Source: Phytobacter massiliensis JC163 (lineage in GTDB: Bacteria; Pseudomonadota; Gammaproteobacteria; Enterobacterales; Enterobacteriaceae). From it: DNA of 39,532 bases. The stretch covers positions 112,228 through 151,759 of the forward strand of contig NZ_HE578945.1 in the NCBI RefSeq assembly GCF_000321045.1, in the 5' to 3' direction. Position numbers and translations under genes: made by a program. Under the pieces are notes generated by a model. It was not told where the DNA came from. It was given only the letters and a program-made list of their open reading frames with translations, and ran no database searches. The number at the start of each line of letters is the position of its first letter. Position 1 is the first letter of the stretch. Positions 9,403 to 17,325 of the stretch are shown here, in pieces.

Positions 9403-10200
9403 ATGTCACTGAACATAATGGAAGCATTTGAAGCTAAGCCACAACCAATTGATTACGTCTTGCCTAATTTGGCTATTGGTACTATCGGAGCGATGGTTTC
9501 TCCGGGAGGCGTTGGAAAGTCAATGCTGGCATTACAATTGGCTGTGCAGATTACTTGTGGTGTAGATCTTTTAAACTTTGGTGAATATCCGACTGGGTTG
9601 GTGGCATATTTACCTGTGGAGGACTCTGAAACCATCGTTCACCATCGTTTATATTCTTTGGGGAAATATCTAACAGCACGTCAGCAGCAGATTGTAGCTG
9701 ATAAGCTATTGGTCGAACCTTTAGTAGGGAAGTGTCCAGATATTTTCTTGCCGGATTGGAGCAACTTGATCAATGAAGTTTCAAAAGGTAGACGTTTAAT
9801 AATTTTGGATACTCTTCGCCGTTTCCACCAGGAGGATGAGAATAATAGCGCAGCAATGTCCAAAGTCATTGGAAAGCTAGAAGGTATTGCTGCTGATACT
9901 GGATGTTCGATTATATTTCTACACCATTCAAACAAAGGCGCTGCCACGATGGGGGTTGGTGATATACAGCAGGCAAGCAGGGGTAGTAGTGTCCTGGTTG
10001 ATAATATACGGTGGCAATCTTATCTGGCGGGCATGACCGCCTTAGAAGCGAAGACGTATGGTATTTCTGATGATGTTCGAGGTCAATTTGTTAGATTTGG
10101 AATAAATAAAGCAAATTATGGAGAACGTGCTCCAGATCGTTGGTTACAGAGACATGAGGGGGGGAGTATTAAGGATAACGCAACTCAAATCGAAGAATAA
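9403..10200 (+). CDS. RepA-like hexameric replicative helicase (RSF1010/IncQ type)
   Basis: A 265-residue RecA-fold ATPase resembling the RSF1010 RepA helicase (279 residues), which unwinds DNA at an iteron-type origin. Walker A SPGGVGKS is at residues 33-40, an acidic strand PVEDSE at about 71-76, Walker B RLIILDTLRRF at about 129-139, and a conserved FLHHSNKG motif at about 170. The gene is preceded by AlpA and followed 35 bp later by a RepC-like gene, and the 21-bp iterons lie at the end of repC. That set (helicase, initiator, iterons) supports a real replication module rather than a generic AAA protein. Confidence 0.85.
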   Translation: MSLNIMEAFEAKPQPIDYVLPNLAIGTIGAMVSPGGVGKSMLALQLAVQITCGVDLLNFGEYPTGLVAYLPVEDSETIVHHRLYSLGKYLTARQQQIVADKLLVEPLVGKCPDIFLPDWSNLINEVSKGRRLIILDTLRRFHQEDENNSAAMSKVIGKLEGIAADTGCSIIFLHHSNKGAATMGVGDIQQASRGSSVLVDNIRWQSYLAGMTALEAKTYGISDDVRGQFVRFGINKANYGERAPDRWLQRHEGGSIKDNATQIEE

Positions 10201-10247
10201 AAAACAAATAGCAAAAGAATGTATGTCTTCATTGAGTGGTGCAGAAA

Positions 10248-11009
10248 ATGATAACTGGTAATAAAGTTACACCTACTAGTACAGCTCTGCAGGCTAGAGT
10301 CATTCTGTACCAACCAAGTCAACGTCCCTTGGCGCTGAATGGACAGTGGATGGAGACTAGTTTTGGTCGTTGTCGTGTTACCGGAAGACTAGGACAACGT
10401 CATGCGGATATTGTCGAAACAATGCTCTATGTGGCCGAGAAACGTCGAGAAATTTCTGATGGAGGAATCGAATTATTAGTAGATCCAGCGAAAGTACGCC
10501 GAACTCTATCCGATGCACAATACAGTTATGATCGAATTAAAAAACTACTTGTTGATCTACGAGTGGCAACTGTTGAAATAGTAACACCAGATTTAGAAAA
10601 ACACGGTTATTCCATTCTAGGCGGTTTAATTGACCATGTCGTGCCTTCACCAATGACTAGGCGTAATCCTCTAACTGGTGGTGAACGTAACCTGTGGAGA
10701 GTGCGCTTAGGTGTTGCATTAGTAATGTTGTTGAAGCGAGATTTGCATTTTCATCATGATCCAGGCCCCATTGCTCGTCTTCAGCATGGTATTAGCCAAG
10801 CAGTTGCACGTCATATATTAACACATAAGCACGATCCTAAAGGCGGCTGGCATATTGATACATTAATTTCAGCTGTCAGTGGGGAAGGTACTAATAATAT
10901 GACATTGCGTAACTATCGGAGAAGATTAAAAGAAGATAGCAAAAAATTTCTAGCAATTGGTATTGAGATACAAAACTCTAGGATAAAACGAGCTACAACG
11001 GCCCGGTAG
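10248..11009 (+). CDS. RepC-like replication initiator
   Basis: This protein of 253 residues has the layout of IncQ RepC initiators, which bind iterons through winged-helix domains and load the RepA helicase. Supporting segments are GRLGQRHADIVETMLYVAEKR (first winged helix, about 40-60), LSDAQYSYDRIKKLLVDLR and LQHGISQAVARHILTHK followed by GGWHIDTLISAV (second domain). A GTG four codons upstream could also start the frame. Its stop codon falls inside the first iteron, so coding and origin overlap. The partner is the helicase directly upstream; no primase equivalent to RSF1010 RepB is encoded here. Confidence 0.75.
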   Translation: MITGNKVTPTSTALQARVILYQPSQRPLALNGQWMETSFGRCRVTGRLGQRHADIVETMLYVAEKRREISDGGIELLVDPAKVRRTLSDAQYSYDRIKKLLVDLRVATVEIVTPDLEKHGYSILGGLIDHVVPSPMTRRNPLTGGERNLWRVRLGVALVMLLKRDLHFHHDPGPIARLQHGISQAVARHILTHKHDPKGGWHIDTLISAVSGEGTNNMTLRNYRRRLKEDSKKFLAIGIEIQNSRIKRATTAR

Positions 11010-11069
11010 TGTGTCGTTACGGCCTGGCGATGTGCTGTAACGGCCCGCTAGTGTGCTACAGAGGCCTGA
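10998..11069 (+). repeat. Three-plus tandem 21-bp iterons (candidate oriV)
   Basis: Direct repeats with a period of exactly 21 bp begin at 10998, 11019 and 11040, each starting ACGGCC(C/T)G and containing a TGTG(C/T) block (TAGTGTG in copies 1 and 3, CGATGTG in copy 2); a degenerate fourth start (GAGGCC) is at 11061. They lie directly behind and partly inside the repC-like gene. RSF1010 has about three and a half 20-bp RepC-binding iterons, so number, period and neighbour all fit an iteron origin. Confidence 0.8.
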
Positions 11070-11114
11070 TTTTTTAACTGGTGTGCAGGTTATTCAGGAT
11101 CAATCAGTATCTTC

Positions 11115-11174
11115 AGGCTTTGAAATCACCTGCCTGAGCAGGCGCTTTCAAGCCTTGAATCGGCCAAAGGCCGA
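11115..11174. other. Two strong hairpins behind the iterons
   Basis: The first is a long arm, AGGCTTTGAAA (11115-11125) against TTTCAAGCCT (11146-11155), enclosing a perfect inner stem CCTGC/GCAGG (11129-11142). Directly after it comes TCGGCC-AAA-GGCCGA (11160-11174). There is no T-run, so these are not terminators. Structured hairpins near IncQ iterons serve as single-strand initiation sites; that role is possible here but unproved. Confidence 0.45.
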
Positions 11175-11279
11175 TGGTTGTACGCCAGAAGAAGAGATTA
11201 CTTACACGCTTGGTATATTGACACTTGAGGTAGATTTTATGACATATGAGGTACGCACCTAGCTTTAGGCATAGGGGGG

Positions 11280-11302
11280 CAGATTTTAGCCGCTAAAATC
11301 TG
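11280..11302. promoter_or_regulatory. TrbA-operator-like palindrome 3 (longest copy)
   Basis: This is a perfect 23-bp inverted repeat, CAGATTTTAGC-C-GCTAAAATCTG. It contains the same 15-bp heart (TTTTAGC-C-GCTAAAA) as the copies at 6842 and 12173. It lies upstream of the oriT/traJ region, where RK2 also uses TrbA and KorB to control transfer promoters. Confidence 0.65.
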
Positions 11303-11566
11303 CAATGCACATGCTCTGACAAGGTAAGTAAAAAAGTGCATGAGAAAATAATAGACTTCTTACAATATATCGAAACATAAATACAGTTGGTGCACGCCCA
11401 TTTATAACTACTAAAGGTCATTATCAAAATGGAGAAATATATTCTTCTTGCAAAAAAGACAATTGCTGCAGATCTTTACTCGAGTAATCCAATATTAATA
11501 CGCTAAGAAAACACATCCTGTACACTGAAATACACATTGATGTGCACAGATATACTACGGCAACTG

Positions 11567-11672
11567 GAGGGCAGGACATGTAAAGTAGGCCCACCATAAA
11601 CGGTGCTTCTACTTTACCTTCCCTTATTCGCAGCGGGGCTGCTCAACGGGAGTCCTGCTCTGCGAGGCTAAT
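11567..11672. other. RP4/IncP-type origin of transfer (oriT)
   Basis: Compared with the RP4 oriT as I remember it, the nic region GGGCAGGACATG (11569-11580, nick expected on the minus strand after GTCCTG) is the same distance from the TraJ-binding arm. That arm is a perfect 9-bp inverted repeat, GTAAAGTAG (11580-11588) and CTACTTTAC (11609-11617). Downstream blocks CCCTTATTCGCA, GCTCAACGGGA, TCCTGCTCTGCGAGGCT and CGGCTACCGCC also match, in the same order and spacing, leading straight to traJ. A small stem GCAGC-GGG-GCTGC at 11630-11642 replaces the RP4 one. Confidence 0.85.
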
Positions 11673-11697
11673 CGGCTACCGCCTATATGGAGACGAG

Positions 11698-12051
11698 ATG
11701 ACTGACAATCAAACGCGGAAAAATTCCGCACCGATCAAGGTCTACTGCTTACCGGAAGAGAAGATGCAGATTGAAGCAAATGCCGCCGCTGCCGGTCTGA
11801 GTGTCGCGGCCTATTGGCGTAAAGTCGGTATGGGTTACGATGTGGAGTCAATGGTTGATATAGAACAGGTTAATGAACTTAGCCGAGTAAATGCTGATCT
11901 TGGAAGACTTGGCGGATTACTTAAATTATGGCTCGCAAATGATCCTCGAACAGTTGATTTTTCACCCACACTGATAAGAACCTTGCTTGCGAAAATAGAA
12001 TCAACTCGGCAAGAACTAAGGAACATTATGGATAAAATCTTGGATAAATAA
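11698..12051 (+). CDS. traJ: TraJ-like oriT-binding relaxosome protein
   Basis: This 117-residue protein is a clear relative of RP4 TraJ, which binds the oriT inverted repeat and recruits the TraI relaxase. Visible are the N-terminal ribbon-helix-helix type segment APIKVYCLPEEKMQIEANAA, AAGLSVAAYWRKVGMGYDV, and the very conserved NADLGRLGGLLKLWLANDPRT. GGAGACGAG stands just before the ATG as a ribosome-binding site. In RP4 traI (relaxase) follows at once. Here it is missing, and the next gene after 81 bp is trbJ. TraJ and its binding site are therefore kept while the nickase is lost. Confidence 0.9.
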   Translation: MTDNQTRKNSAPIKVYCLPEEKMQIEANAAAAGLSVAAYWRKVGMGYDVESMVDIEQVNELSRVNADLGRLGGLLKLWLANDPRTVDFSPTLIRTLLAKIESTRQELRNIMDKILDK

Positions 12052-12132
12052 ATGTGTGGTTTCCTATATACCTGCGTCTGTTAACAGACAGTGCGTTAAA
12101 TATTACTGAACTGATGAAAAAGAGGTGAGCAA

Positions 12133-12927
12133 ATGGATTTAATTTTCCAAGTGGTTTCATTACAAAGAGGGATTTTAGCCGCTAAAAAAGGTTTAATAGT
12201 TCCTTTCGTGGCGTCCGTCATGGCATTACCGGTGAAGGCCGGAATTCCCGTTATTGATGGCACTAATGTGATTCAGACCACAATCAGCGCAGTTAACAGC
12301 GTTCAGGCTGTGGCTAAACAAATCCAGCAGTACCAGACGCAGCTGCAGCAGTATGAAAACATGCTGCAGAACACCGTAGCACCTGCGGCCTATATCTGGG
12401 ACCAGGCAAATTCAACAATTAATAAATTGTTGCAGGTGCAGGATACCCTTAATTACTACAAGAATCAGGCCGGGAGTCTCGATGCGTACCTGAACCGATA
12501 TCAGGATGTTAACTACTACAGGTTATCACCTTGCTTTAACAGTAATGTTGAATGTACCTCGTCTGAAATTAGCGCATTGCGTGAAGCTGAACAGAACAGT
12601 TCAGGGGCACGTAAAAAGGCCAATGACGCGCTATTTAAGGTAATTGACGAACAGCAGAACACCCTGCAGAGCGATGCTGATAACCTTGCAGATTTGCAAA
12701 CTCAGGCAACCGGCTCACAAGGGCAAATGGAAGCTATTCAGGCCGCTACCCAGCTTGCCAGTGCGCAGACAAACCAGTTACTGCAAATCCGCTCGCTTCT
12801 GGTAGCTCAACAAAACGCCGCGGCAACACTGGCACAGGCTCAGGCCGATAAAGAAGCCCAACAAATAGCTGCTGATGAGAAAGTATTAGCTGGACAGAAC
12901 ACACCAAGCCCGAAGCGAATTTGGTGA
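12133..12927 (+). CDS. trbJ: TrbJ-like conjugal transfer protein (VirB5 class)
   Basis: TrbJ is the VirB5-like minor pilus component of P-type type IV secretion. The diagnostic start of the mature protein, GIPVIDGTNVIQTTISAVNS, is followed by a long Gln-rich coiled-coil (AVAKQIQQYQTQLQQYENML), APAAYIWDQANSTINKLL and a second coil to the C-terminus PSPKRIW. A signal peptide is plausible (KKGLIVPFVASVMALPVKA, cleavage before GIP). The chosen ATG has AGAGGTGAG upstream, but the first 19 codons precede the usual signal peptide. They include the TrbA-operator-like palindrome as coding sequence, suggesting a start created at a deletion junction. It is followed by trbK and trbL. Confidence 0.85.
   Translation: MDLIFQVVSLQRGILAAKKGLIVPFVASVMALPVKAGIPVIDGTNVIQTTISAVNSVQAVAKQIQQYQTQLQQYENMLQNTVAPAAYIWDQANSTINKLLQVQDTLNYYKNQAGSLDAYLNRYQDVNYYRLSPCFNSNVECTSSEISALREAEQNSSGARKKANDALFKVIDEQQNTLQSDADNLADLQTQATGSQGQMEAIQAATQLASAQTNQLLQIRSLLVAQQNAAATLAQAQADKEAQQIAADEKVLAGQNTPSPKRIW
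12173..12187. promoter_or_regulatory. TrbA-operator-like palindrome 4, inside trbJ 5' end
   Basis: This is a perfect 15-bp inverted repeat, TTTTAGC-C-GCTAAAA, read here as codons for Leu-Ala-Ala-Lys. An operator inside a reading frame is unusual and suggests that this stretch was once promoter DNA in front of the original trbJ start. Confidence 0.55.
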
Positions 12928-12938
12928 GGAACAACTGA

Positions 12939-13111
12939 ATGAAAAATAAAATTATGATGTTTTTTATTCTAATCATTTCAATGATTATATGTTCTTGCGA
13001 AAAAACGATAACGTTTGCTCATCGACGCCAGATAATAAATTTGATGAACATAAATACGATAAATGTGCTCTACGGAGTAATAATAAACCAAGCCCTAAAC
13101 GAGAATGGTAA
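12939..13111 (+). pseudogene. trbK: TrbK-like entry-exclusion lipoprotein, one-base frameshift
   Basis: The frame opens with a lipoprotein signal (MKNKIMMFFILIISMIICSC, lipobox ending IICSC) after a GAGG site, as in TrbK, the entry-exclusion lipoprotein encoded between trbJ and trbL. After Glu-Lys the frame is lost at an A6 tract (13000-13005). One more A would continue as NDNVCSSTPDNKFDEHKYDK and end in KPSPKREW at the TAA 13109-13111, two bases before trbL. That continuation has the paired Cys expected of TrbK and ends like TrbJ (PSPKRIW). As written, the product is a 63-residue chimera ending at 13130. Confidence 0.7.
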
Positions 13112-13113
13112 TC

Positions 13114-14504
13114 ATGAAAATAGTAAGTAAGCTCACCTTTTTAGGTATCATACTTTTCTTTTCTATAAATGCCTATGCTGGTCAATTAGATAGTAGCGGG
13201 CTACTTGATACTTTATTAGATAAGTTTCAACAAGTAGCCAGTACATGGACAACAGTAATTGCTGACTATGCAAATTGGCTCTTCTGGGGGCTGGTATTAA
13301 TAAGTATGGTTTGGACATTTGGTATGATGGCGATGCAAGGGGAAGGGTTGACAGGCGTACTTGCTGAAATAGTTCGCTTTTTTGCCGTCATTGGTTTTTT
13401 TATTATCTTTTAATCAACGGCCCATCCATATCGCAATCCATAATTAATTCAATGAGACAACTTGCAGCAAACGCTTTAGGAATAAGTACTGGTATTTCGC
13501 CCTCAAGCATAGTTGATATGGCGTTTGCGATATTAACAAAGGTCAGTTCAGCCGCATCAATTTGGTCGCCAATGATATCCACCATTATGATAACAGTCGC
13601 GATAATCGTTTTGGTGGTAATGTCCCTTATAGCGATAAATATGCTAATCATGTTGGTTTCTGCATGGGTGTTATGTTATGCAGGAGTTATATTGCTTGGG
13701 TTTGGTGGTTCGAAATGGACCTCTGATATATCAATTAATTACTTACGAACTGTTTTATCGATTGGCATTCAATTATTCACGATGACATTAATAATTGGTA
13801 TTGGACAATCATTTATAGATCAATATTTTTCTCTTATTAAAGATGATGTTCCTGATCTTAATAGTCTTATCGTTTTGCTTCTGGCGTCAATTATCTTATT
13901 AGTATTAACGAATAAGCTACCACTGCTGTTATCAGGTATTGTAGGAGGGGCTTCCTTACAAGGGATTAGTGGGTTTGGGGCGGGTATGATTACCGGCGCT
14001 GCCGCTACTGCCATCAGCGGTGCTGGAGCAATGGCGATGGGGGCATCAGCTCATGTCAGCGGCGGAGCCTCTGCATTAAAGGCAGCGTTCGAGTCTGCGC
14101 AATCTGCCATGGCCGAAGAATCTGGTTCTGGCGGTGGAGGCGGTTCCGGTGGAGGATTTGGCGGCGGGGAAGATACCGGTTCCGTAGATACTTCTGGAGG
14201 CCAACCCTCAGGCGGTTCCGGTGGTTCGTCTGCTGGGAGCAGTTCAGGTAGCGCCAGCGGAGGAAGTCAGGGGTTTGCTTCATTCTCACGAGCTGGCCGT
14301 ATGGCAAGCCATATGGGAAGCATTATGGCTAACGGCGCTGCTGAGTACCAGACAATGAAGCGAAGTGGCAATTCTTCTCGTGTCGAACAGACTATTGGAG
14401 GGGAGTTGGCGGCTCAGATACGTAAACAAACAGCTACTCGTCGGGATAACCGTGAACATGATGATTTTGCCGGAGATAGCTTATCCGGCAATAATAAATC
14501 TTGA
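13114..14504 (+). pseudogene. trbL: TrbL-like (VirB6 class) inner-membrane channel, frameshifted
   Basis: TrbL is the polytopic VirB6-like channel component of P-type secretion. The first part (13114-13413) has a signal-like start and GLLDTLLDKFQQVASTWTTV, then two membrane segments, and stops at FFIIF. One base back, the frame resumes at 13410 as LINGPSISQSIINSMRQLAANALG and runs to 14504 with several more membrane segments (ISTIMITVAIIVLVVMSLIA, WTSDISINYLRTVLSIGIQL). A Gly/Ser-rich tail follows (about 14130-14270). The break lies at a T4 tract (13408-13411) where one more T would restore a single frame of about 463 residues. Confidence 0.8.
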
Positions 14505-14586
14505 ATCAAGCGCGTCAGTTTATGGGGGAGCGCGAGCTGACGCTTTCAGTGAGCGAACTTTACTTCTGCAACTCAAAGGAAAAAAT

Positions 14587-15024
14587 ATGTCCAGAACTCC
14601 AGATTCACGGTTACGCCATGAGGGCTTTCGCAAAGCAGAGGCTTCCCTGAGACTTGAAGGAATGGACCCCAATGGTACGCCTCTGTACGAGTCCGTTAAG
14701 GCACGTATTATTTCAGGCGAGCTGACGTATGAGCAGGGGCGTTCTGAGATTCTTGCATACTACACAAAAGCAGATACCGCCGGGCCTGTAACAGTGGGAG
14801 AAATTCTGACAGAGGAATTTTTAAAACCGCTGAACATGTCAAATGATGAACTGGCGGAAGCTATGGGTATCTGCAAGCAGTATATTGACGATATTATCTG
14901 CGGTTTGCGTCGTCTTACAAATGACGATGCTCGCATTCTTGCTGCCATATTTGGGACTGATGAGGACTTCTGGAGTAATCTGCAGAAGTTGCAAGATCAT
15001 AGGGAAAACGACGTAAGTAATTAA
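14587..15024 (+). CDS. VbhA-domain / HTH fusion antitoxin
   Basis: This 145-residue protein joins two antitoxin modules. Residues about 8-55 look like VbhA, which blocks Fic AMP-transferases. The Fic-inhibition motif [ST]xxxE[GN] is present as S20-L-R-L-E24-G25, and the rest (ESVKARIISGELTYEQGRSEIL) fits the VbhA three-helix bundle. Residues about 66-140 (TVGEILTEEFLKPLNMSNDELAEAMG...) form a HigA-like Xre DNA-binding domain. The ATG at 14587 is chosen because AAAGGA lies six bases upstream; the frame is open further up but overlaps trbL. No Fic or HigB toxin lies on either side. In Bartonella, VbhA sits with conjugation genes, as here. Confidence 0.8.
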   Translation: MSRTPDSRLRHEGFRKAEASLRLEGMDPNGTPLYESVKARIISGELTYEQGRSEILAYYTKADTAGPVTVGEILTEEFLKPLNMSNDELAEAMGICKQYIDDIICGLRRLTNDDARILAAIFGTDEDFWSNLQKLQDHRENDVSN

Positions 15025-15218
15025 TCTGCGTTCACCTCATGTTGCATCATGAATACCGCTCCTCAAGGGGCATAAAAGTAAGAATATTTGTTCAAAGTCA
15101 TTTCTGGAACAAACTTCTCAGCAAGGGCTGGAAAAAATGTAAAAAATGTCCTCAAAATAAACGAAGCGAGTAGCATCAGTTTTCGGATTGCTATCTTGAA
15201 GTGTCAAGGAGGGATTAA

Positions 15219-17324
15219 ATGAAAGTAAGTAGTGTAGCGATTCGGAACTTCCGTCGATTGGAAAATGTGCAGATTGACATTGAAGAGAAGGAGTCCATTT
15301 TTGTTGGTCCCAACAACAGTGGCAAAACTTCTGCCACTGCGGTTTTTCGTTGCTTTCTGGGGGGACGAGATTTCAAGATCTACGACTTTTCTGTCGCCCG
15401 GATAGCAGATTTCGACACATTTGGAGCGACCGGAGATGATACGCTCGTCCCCAAAATTAGTCTGGACCTTTGGTTCACTATCGACCCAGAAAGCATCGGT
15501 TTTGGTAGAGTTTTCACATTATTGCCAAATCTTTCGGATTTCACGAGTGTAGGGATTAGGCTGTCGTATGAGGTCTCTGAGGTAAGGAAGTTATACGAGA
15601 ATTACAACGCTGCCTATCCTCCCAAGGAAGGTGGAACGCGCTCTAAGTCGCTTTCGCAATATCTATCTATCGACGGAAATCTTGGCCGACATTTTACGGT
15701 TTGTTACTACTCACTAGACGAGAAGATTCAGGAGGGAGCACCGTCTGAGATCTTGTCGAGTTATCTTGATCCTGACGAAGGCAAGCGTCTTCTTAAGCAG
15801 CTCATACGTGTTGAGTTCGTGGACGCGCAGCGCAACATTAACGATGACAACAGCAGTCGCAGTAATAGGCTCTCTTCGGCATTTGCCACCTTCTACCAAA
15901 AGAATCTTGAGCAGGTTGACCATGCCGCTGATGCTCACAGCGTAATCGATGCGAATAACAAACAGCTGACTGATCACTATGCAAAGCAGTTTGCCCCACT
16001 GATCAATCTCATCAAGCGCCTTGGTGTGCCGTCAATTAATGATCGCGAATTGCAGATTATATCATCGCTTAGCCCCGAGACTGCTCTTCGGGGGAATACC
16101 GAATTACTTTATATTGACCCTAGCCGGAAGCATGAACTACCTGAGCTCTATAACGGTCTTGGATTCAAAAATCTAATTTATATGGCCATTCAGGCTCGTC
16201 ACTTCCATTCTCAATGGGTAATGACCACCGAGAACAGACCTCTGTGCCTGATGATCTTCATTGAAGAACCTGAAGTTCATCTCCATGCTCAGGTACAACA
16301 AACTTTTATATCCAACATTTGGCAGGTAATTAATCAGTCCGCTGAGGTGGCTGGAGAACCGAATCTCGTACCGCAACTTGTCATAACCACGCATTCCTCA
16401 CATATCATGGAGGCTGTGGATTTTGAGAAAGTTCGCTATTTCCAGCGCTGCCATTGTGAGGGTGAAACAGAAGCTGCTGGCATTCGCAATGCGTCAATGG
16501 TTCGAAGCCTCCGCGCTTTCCAGCCGAATGTGGAGACAATTGATGGTAAGGTTATTCCACCATCAGAATCGCTAGCCTTCCTTAAACGCTATTTACGTCT
16601 TACACACTGCGACCTATTTTTCGCCGATGCTGGCATCCTTGTTGAAGGCGCTGTTGAGAAGTTGTTAATGCCGACCATGATTGAGCGTGCTGCAGAGCGA
16701 TTACGGACTGTGTATCTCACAGTTTTGGAGGTAGGGGGAGCGTATGCTCACCGTTTCGAGGGTTTGCTTAGTTTCCTTCATATTCCCTATCTAGTTATCA
16801 CTGACATTGATTCAGTTTCACCTACCGGTTATCCCAAAGCCTGTCGAGCGGATGTTGCTGGAGCAAAAACGTCCAACGCGTCCCTAAAGAAACTTTGTGG
16901 GCTGACAACAATTGACCAACTGATCGCATTGACTTGCGCGCAGAAGCAGCACAACGATAAGGATCGTTGCATCGCTTTTCAGACAGATGTTTTGGTCGAG
17001 GAAAATGATGCCAGCGAGATGTTGCGTCCGCGCACGTTGGAAGAAGCAATTGTATATGAGAATTTTAGGCTACTTCGAACTGGTGCTTTATCTATTGGCA
17101 TTCCTGTCCGAGCGTCTCTCAGCGACGCTTACCAGGATGTTTACGAAAGGGTTCGGTCGGATAATTTCAAAAAAACTGATTTTGCCATGGACATCTTGGC
17201 TTGCGCTGAGCAATGGATTGTCCCTGTATATATTGCCGAAGGGTTGAAATGGCTTGAGTCGCGCCTGTTACCCCCACTACCAGTTGTGGTGGATACAGAA
17301 GCCTCTGTCGCGGCGGGAGAATAG
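15219..17324 (+). CDS. OLD-family ATP-dependent endonuclease (GajA-like)
   Basis: A 701-residue protein with an N-terminal ABC-type ATPase and a C-terminal TOPRIM nuclease, the architecture of OLD nucleases and of GajA in Gabija anti-phage systems. Walker A is GPNNSGKTS (residues 30-38), the Walker B/signature segment is IFIEEPEVHLH (346-356) and the switch histidine is in ITTHSSHI (about 390). The TOPRIM glutamate is E476 (ILVEGAVEK) and the metal-binding DxD is D529/D531 (VITDIDS). It is longer than Bacillus GajA (about 578 residues). One base separates it from the UvrD-like helicase gene, so the two are surely co-expressed. Predicted role: nicking or cutting of invading DNA. Confidence 0.9.
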   Translation: MKVSSVAIRNFRRLENVQIDIEEKESIFVGPNNSGKTSATAVFRCFLGGRDFKIYDFSVARIADFDTFGATGDDTLVPKISLDLWFTIDPESIGFGRVFTLLPNLSDFTSVGIRLSYEVSEVRKLYENYNAAYPPKEGGTRSKSLSQYLSIDGNLGRHFTVCYYSLDEKIQEGAPSEILSSYLDPDEGKRLLKQLIRVEFVDAQRNINDDNSSRSNRLSSAFATFYQKNLEQVDHAADAHSVIDANNKQLTDHYAKQFAPLINLIKRLGVPSINDRELQIISSLSPETALRGNTELLYIDPSRKHELPELYNGLGFKNLIYMAIQARHFHSQWVMTTENRPLCLMIFIEEPEVHLHAQVQQTFISNIWQVINQSAEVAGEPNLVPQLVITTHSSHIMEAVDFEKVRYFQRCHCEGETEAAGIRNASMVRSLRAFQPNVETIDGKVIPPSESLAFLKRYLRLTHCDLFFADAGILVEGAVEKLLMPTMIERAAERLRTVYLTVLEVGGAYAHRFEGLLSFLHIPYLVITDIDSVSPTGYPKACRADVAGAKTSNASLKKLCGLTTIDQLIALTCAQKQHNDKDRCIAFQTDVLVEENDASEMLRPRTLEEAIVYENFRLLRTGALSIGIPVRASLSDAYQDVYERVRSDNFKKTDFAMDILACAEQWIVPVYIAEGLKWLESRLLPPLPVVVDTEASVAAGE

Positions 17325-17325
17325 C

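Noticed and set aside
10231-10239. ATTGAGTGG before repC, identical to the first nine bases of the att core
   Set aside because: Only nine bases, no flanking similarity; likely chance.
11053-11262. 69-codon open frame across the iterons and hairpins
   Set aside because: Starts inside the iterons, covers strong palindromes, and has no domain or good ribosome site.
14130-14270. Repetitive Gly/Ser-rich DNA as a tandem repeat
   Set aside because: Explained as the low-complexity tail of TrbL, a normal feature of the family.
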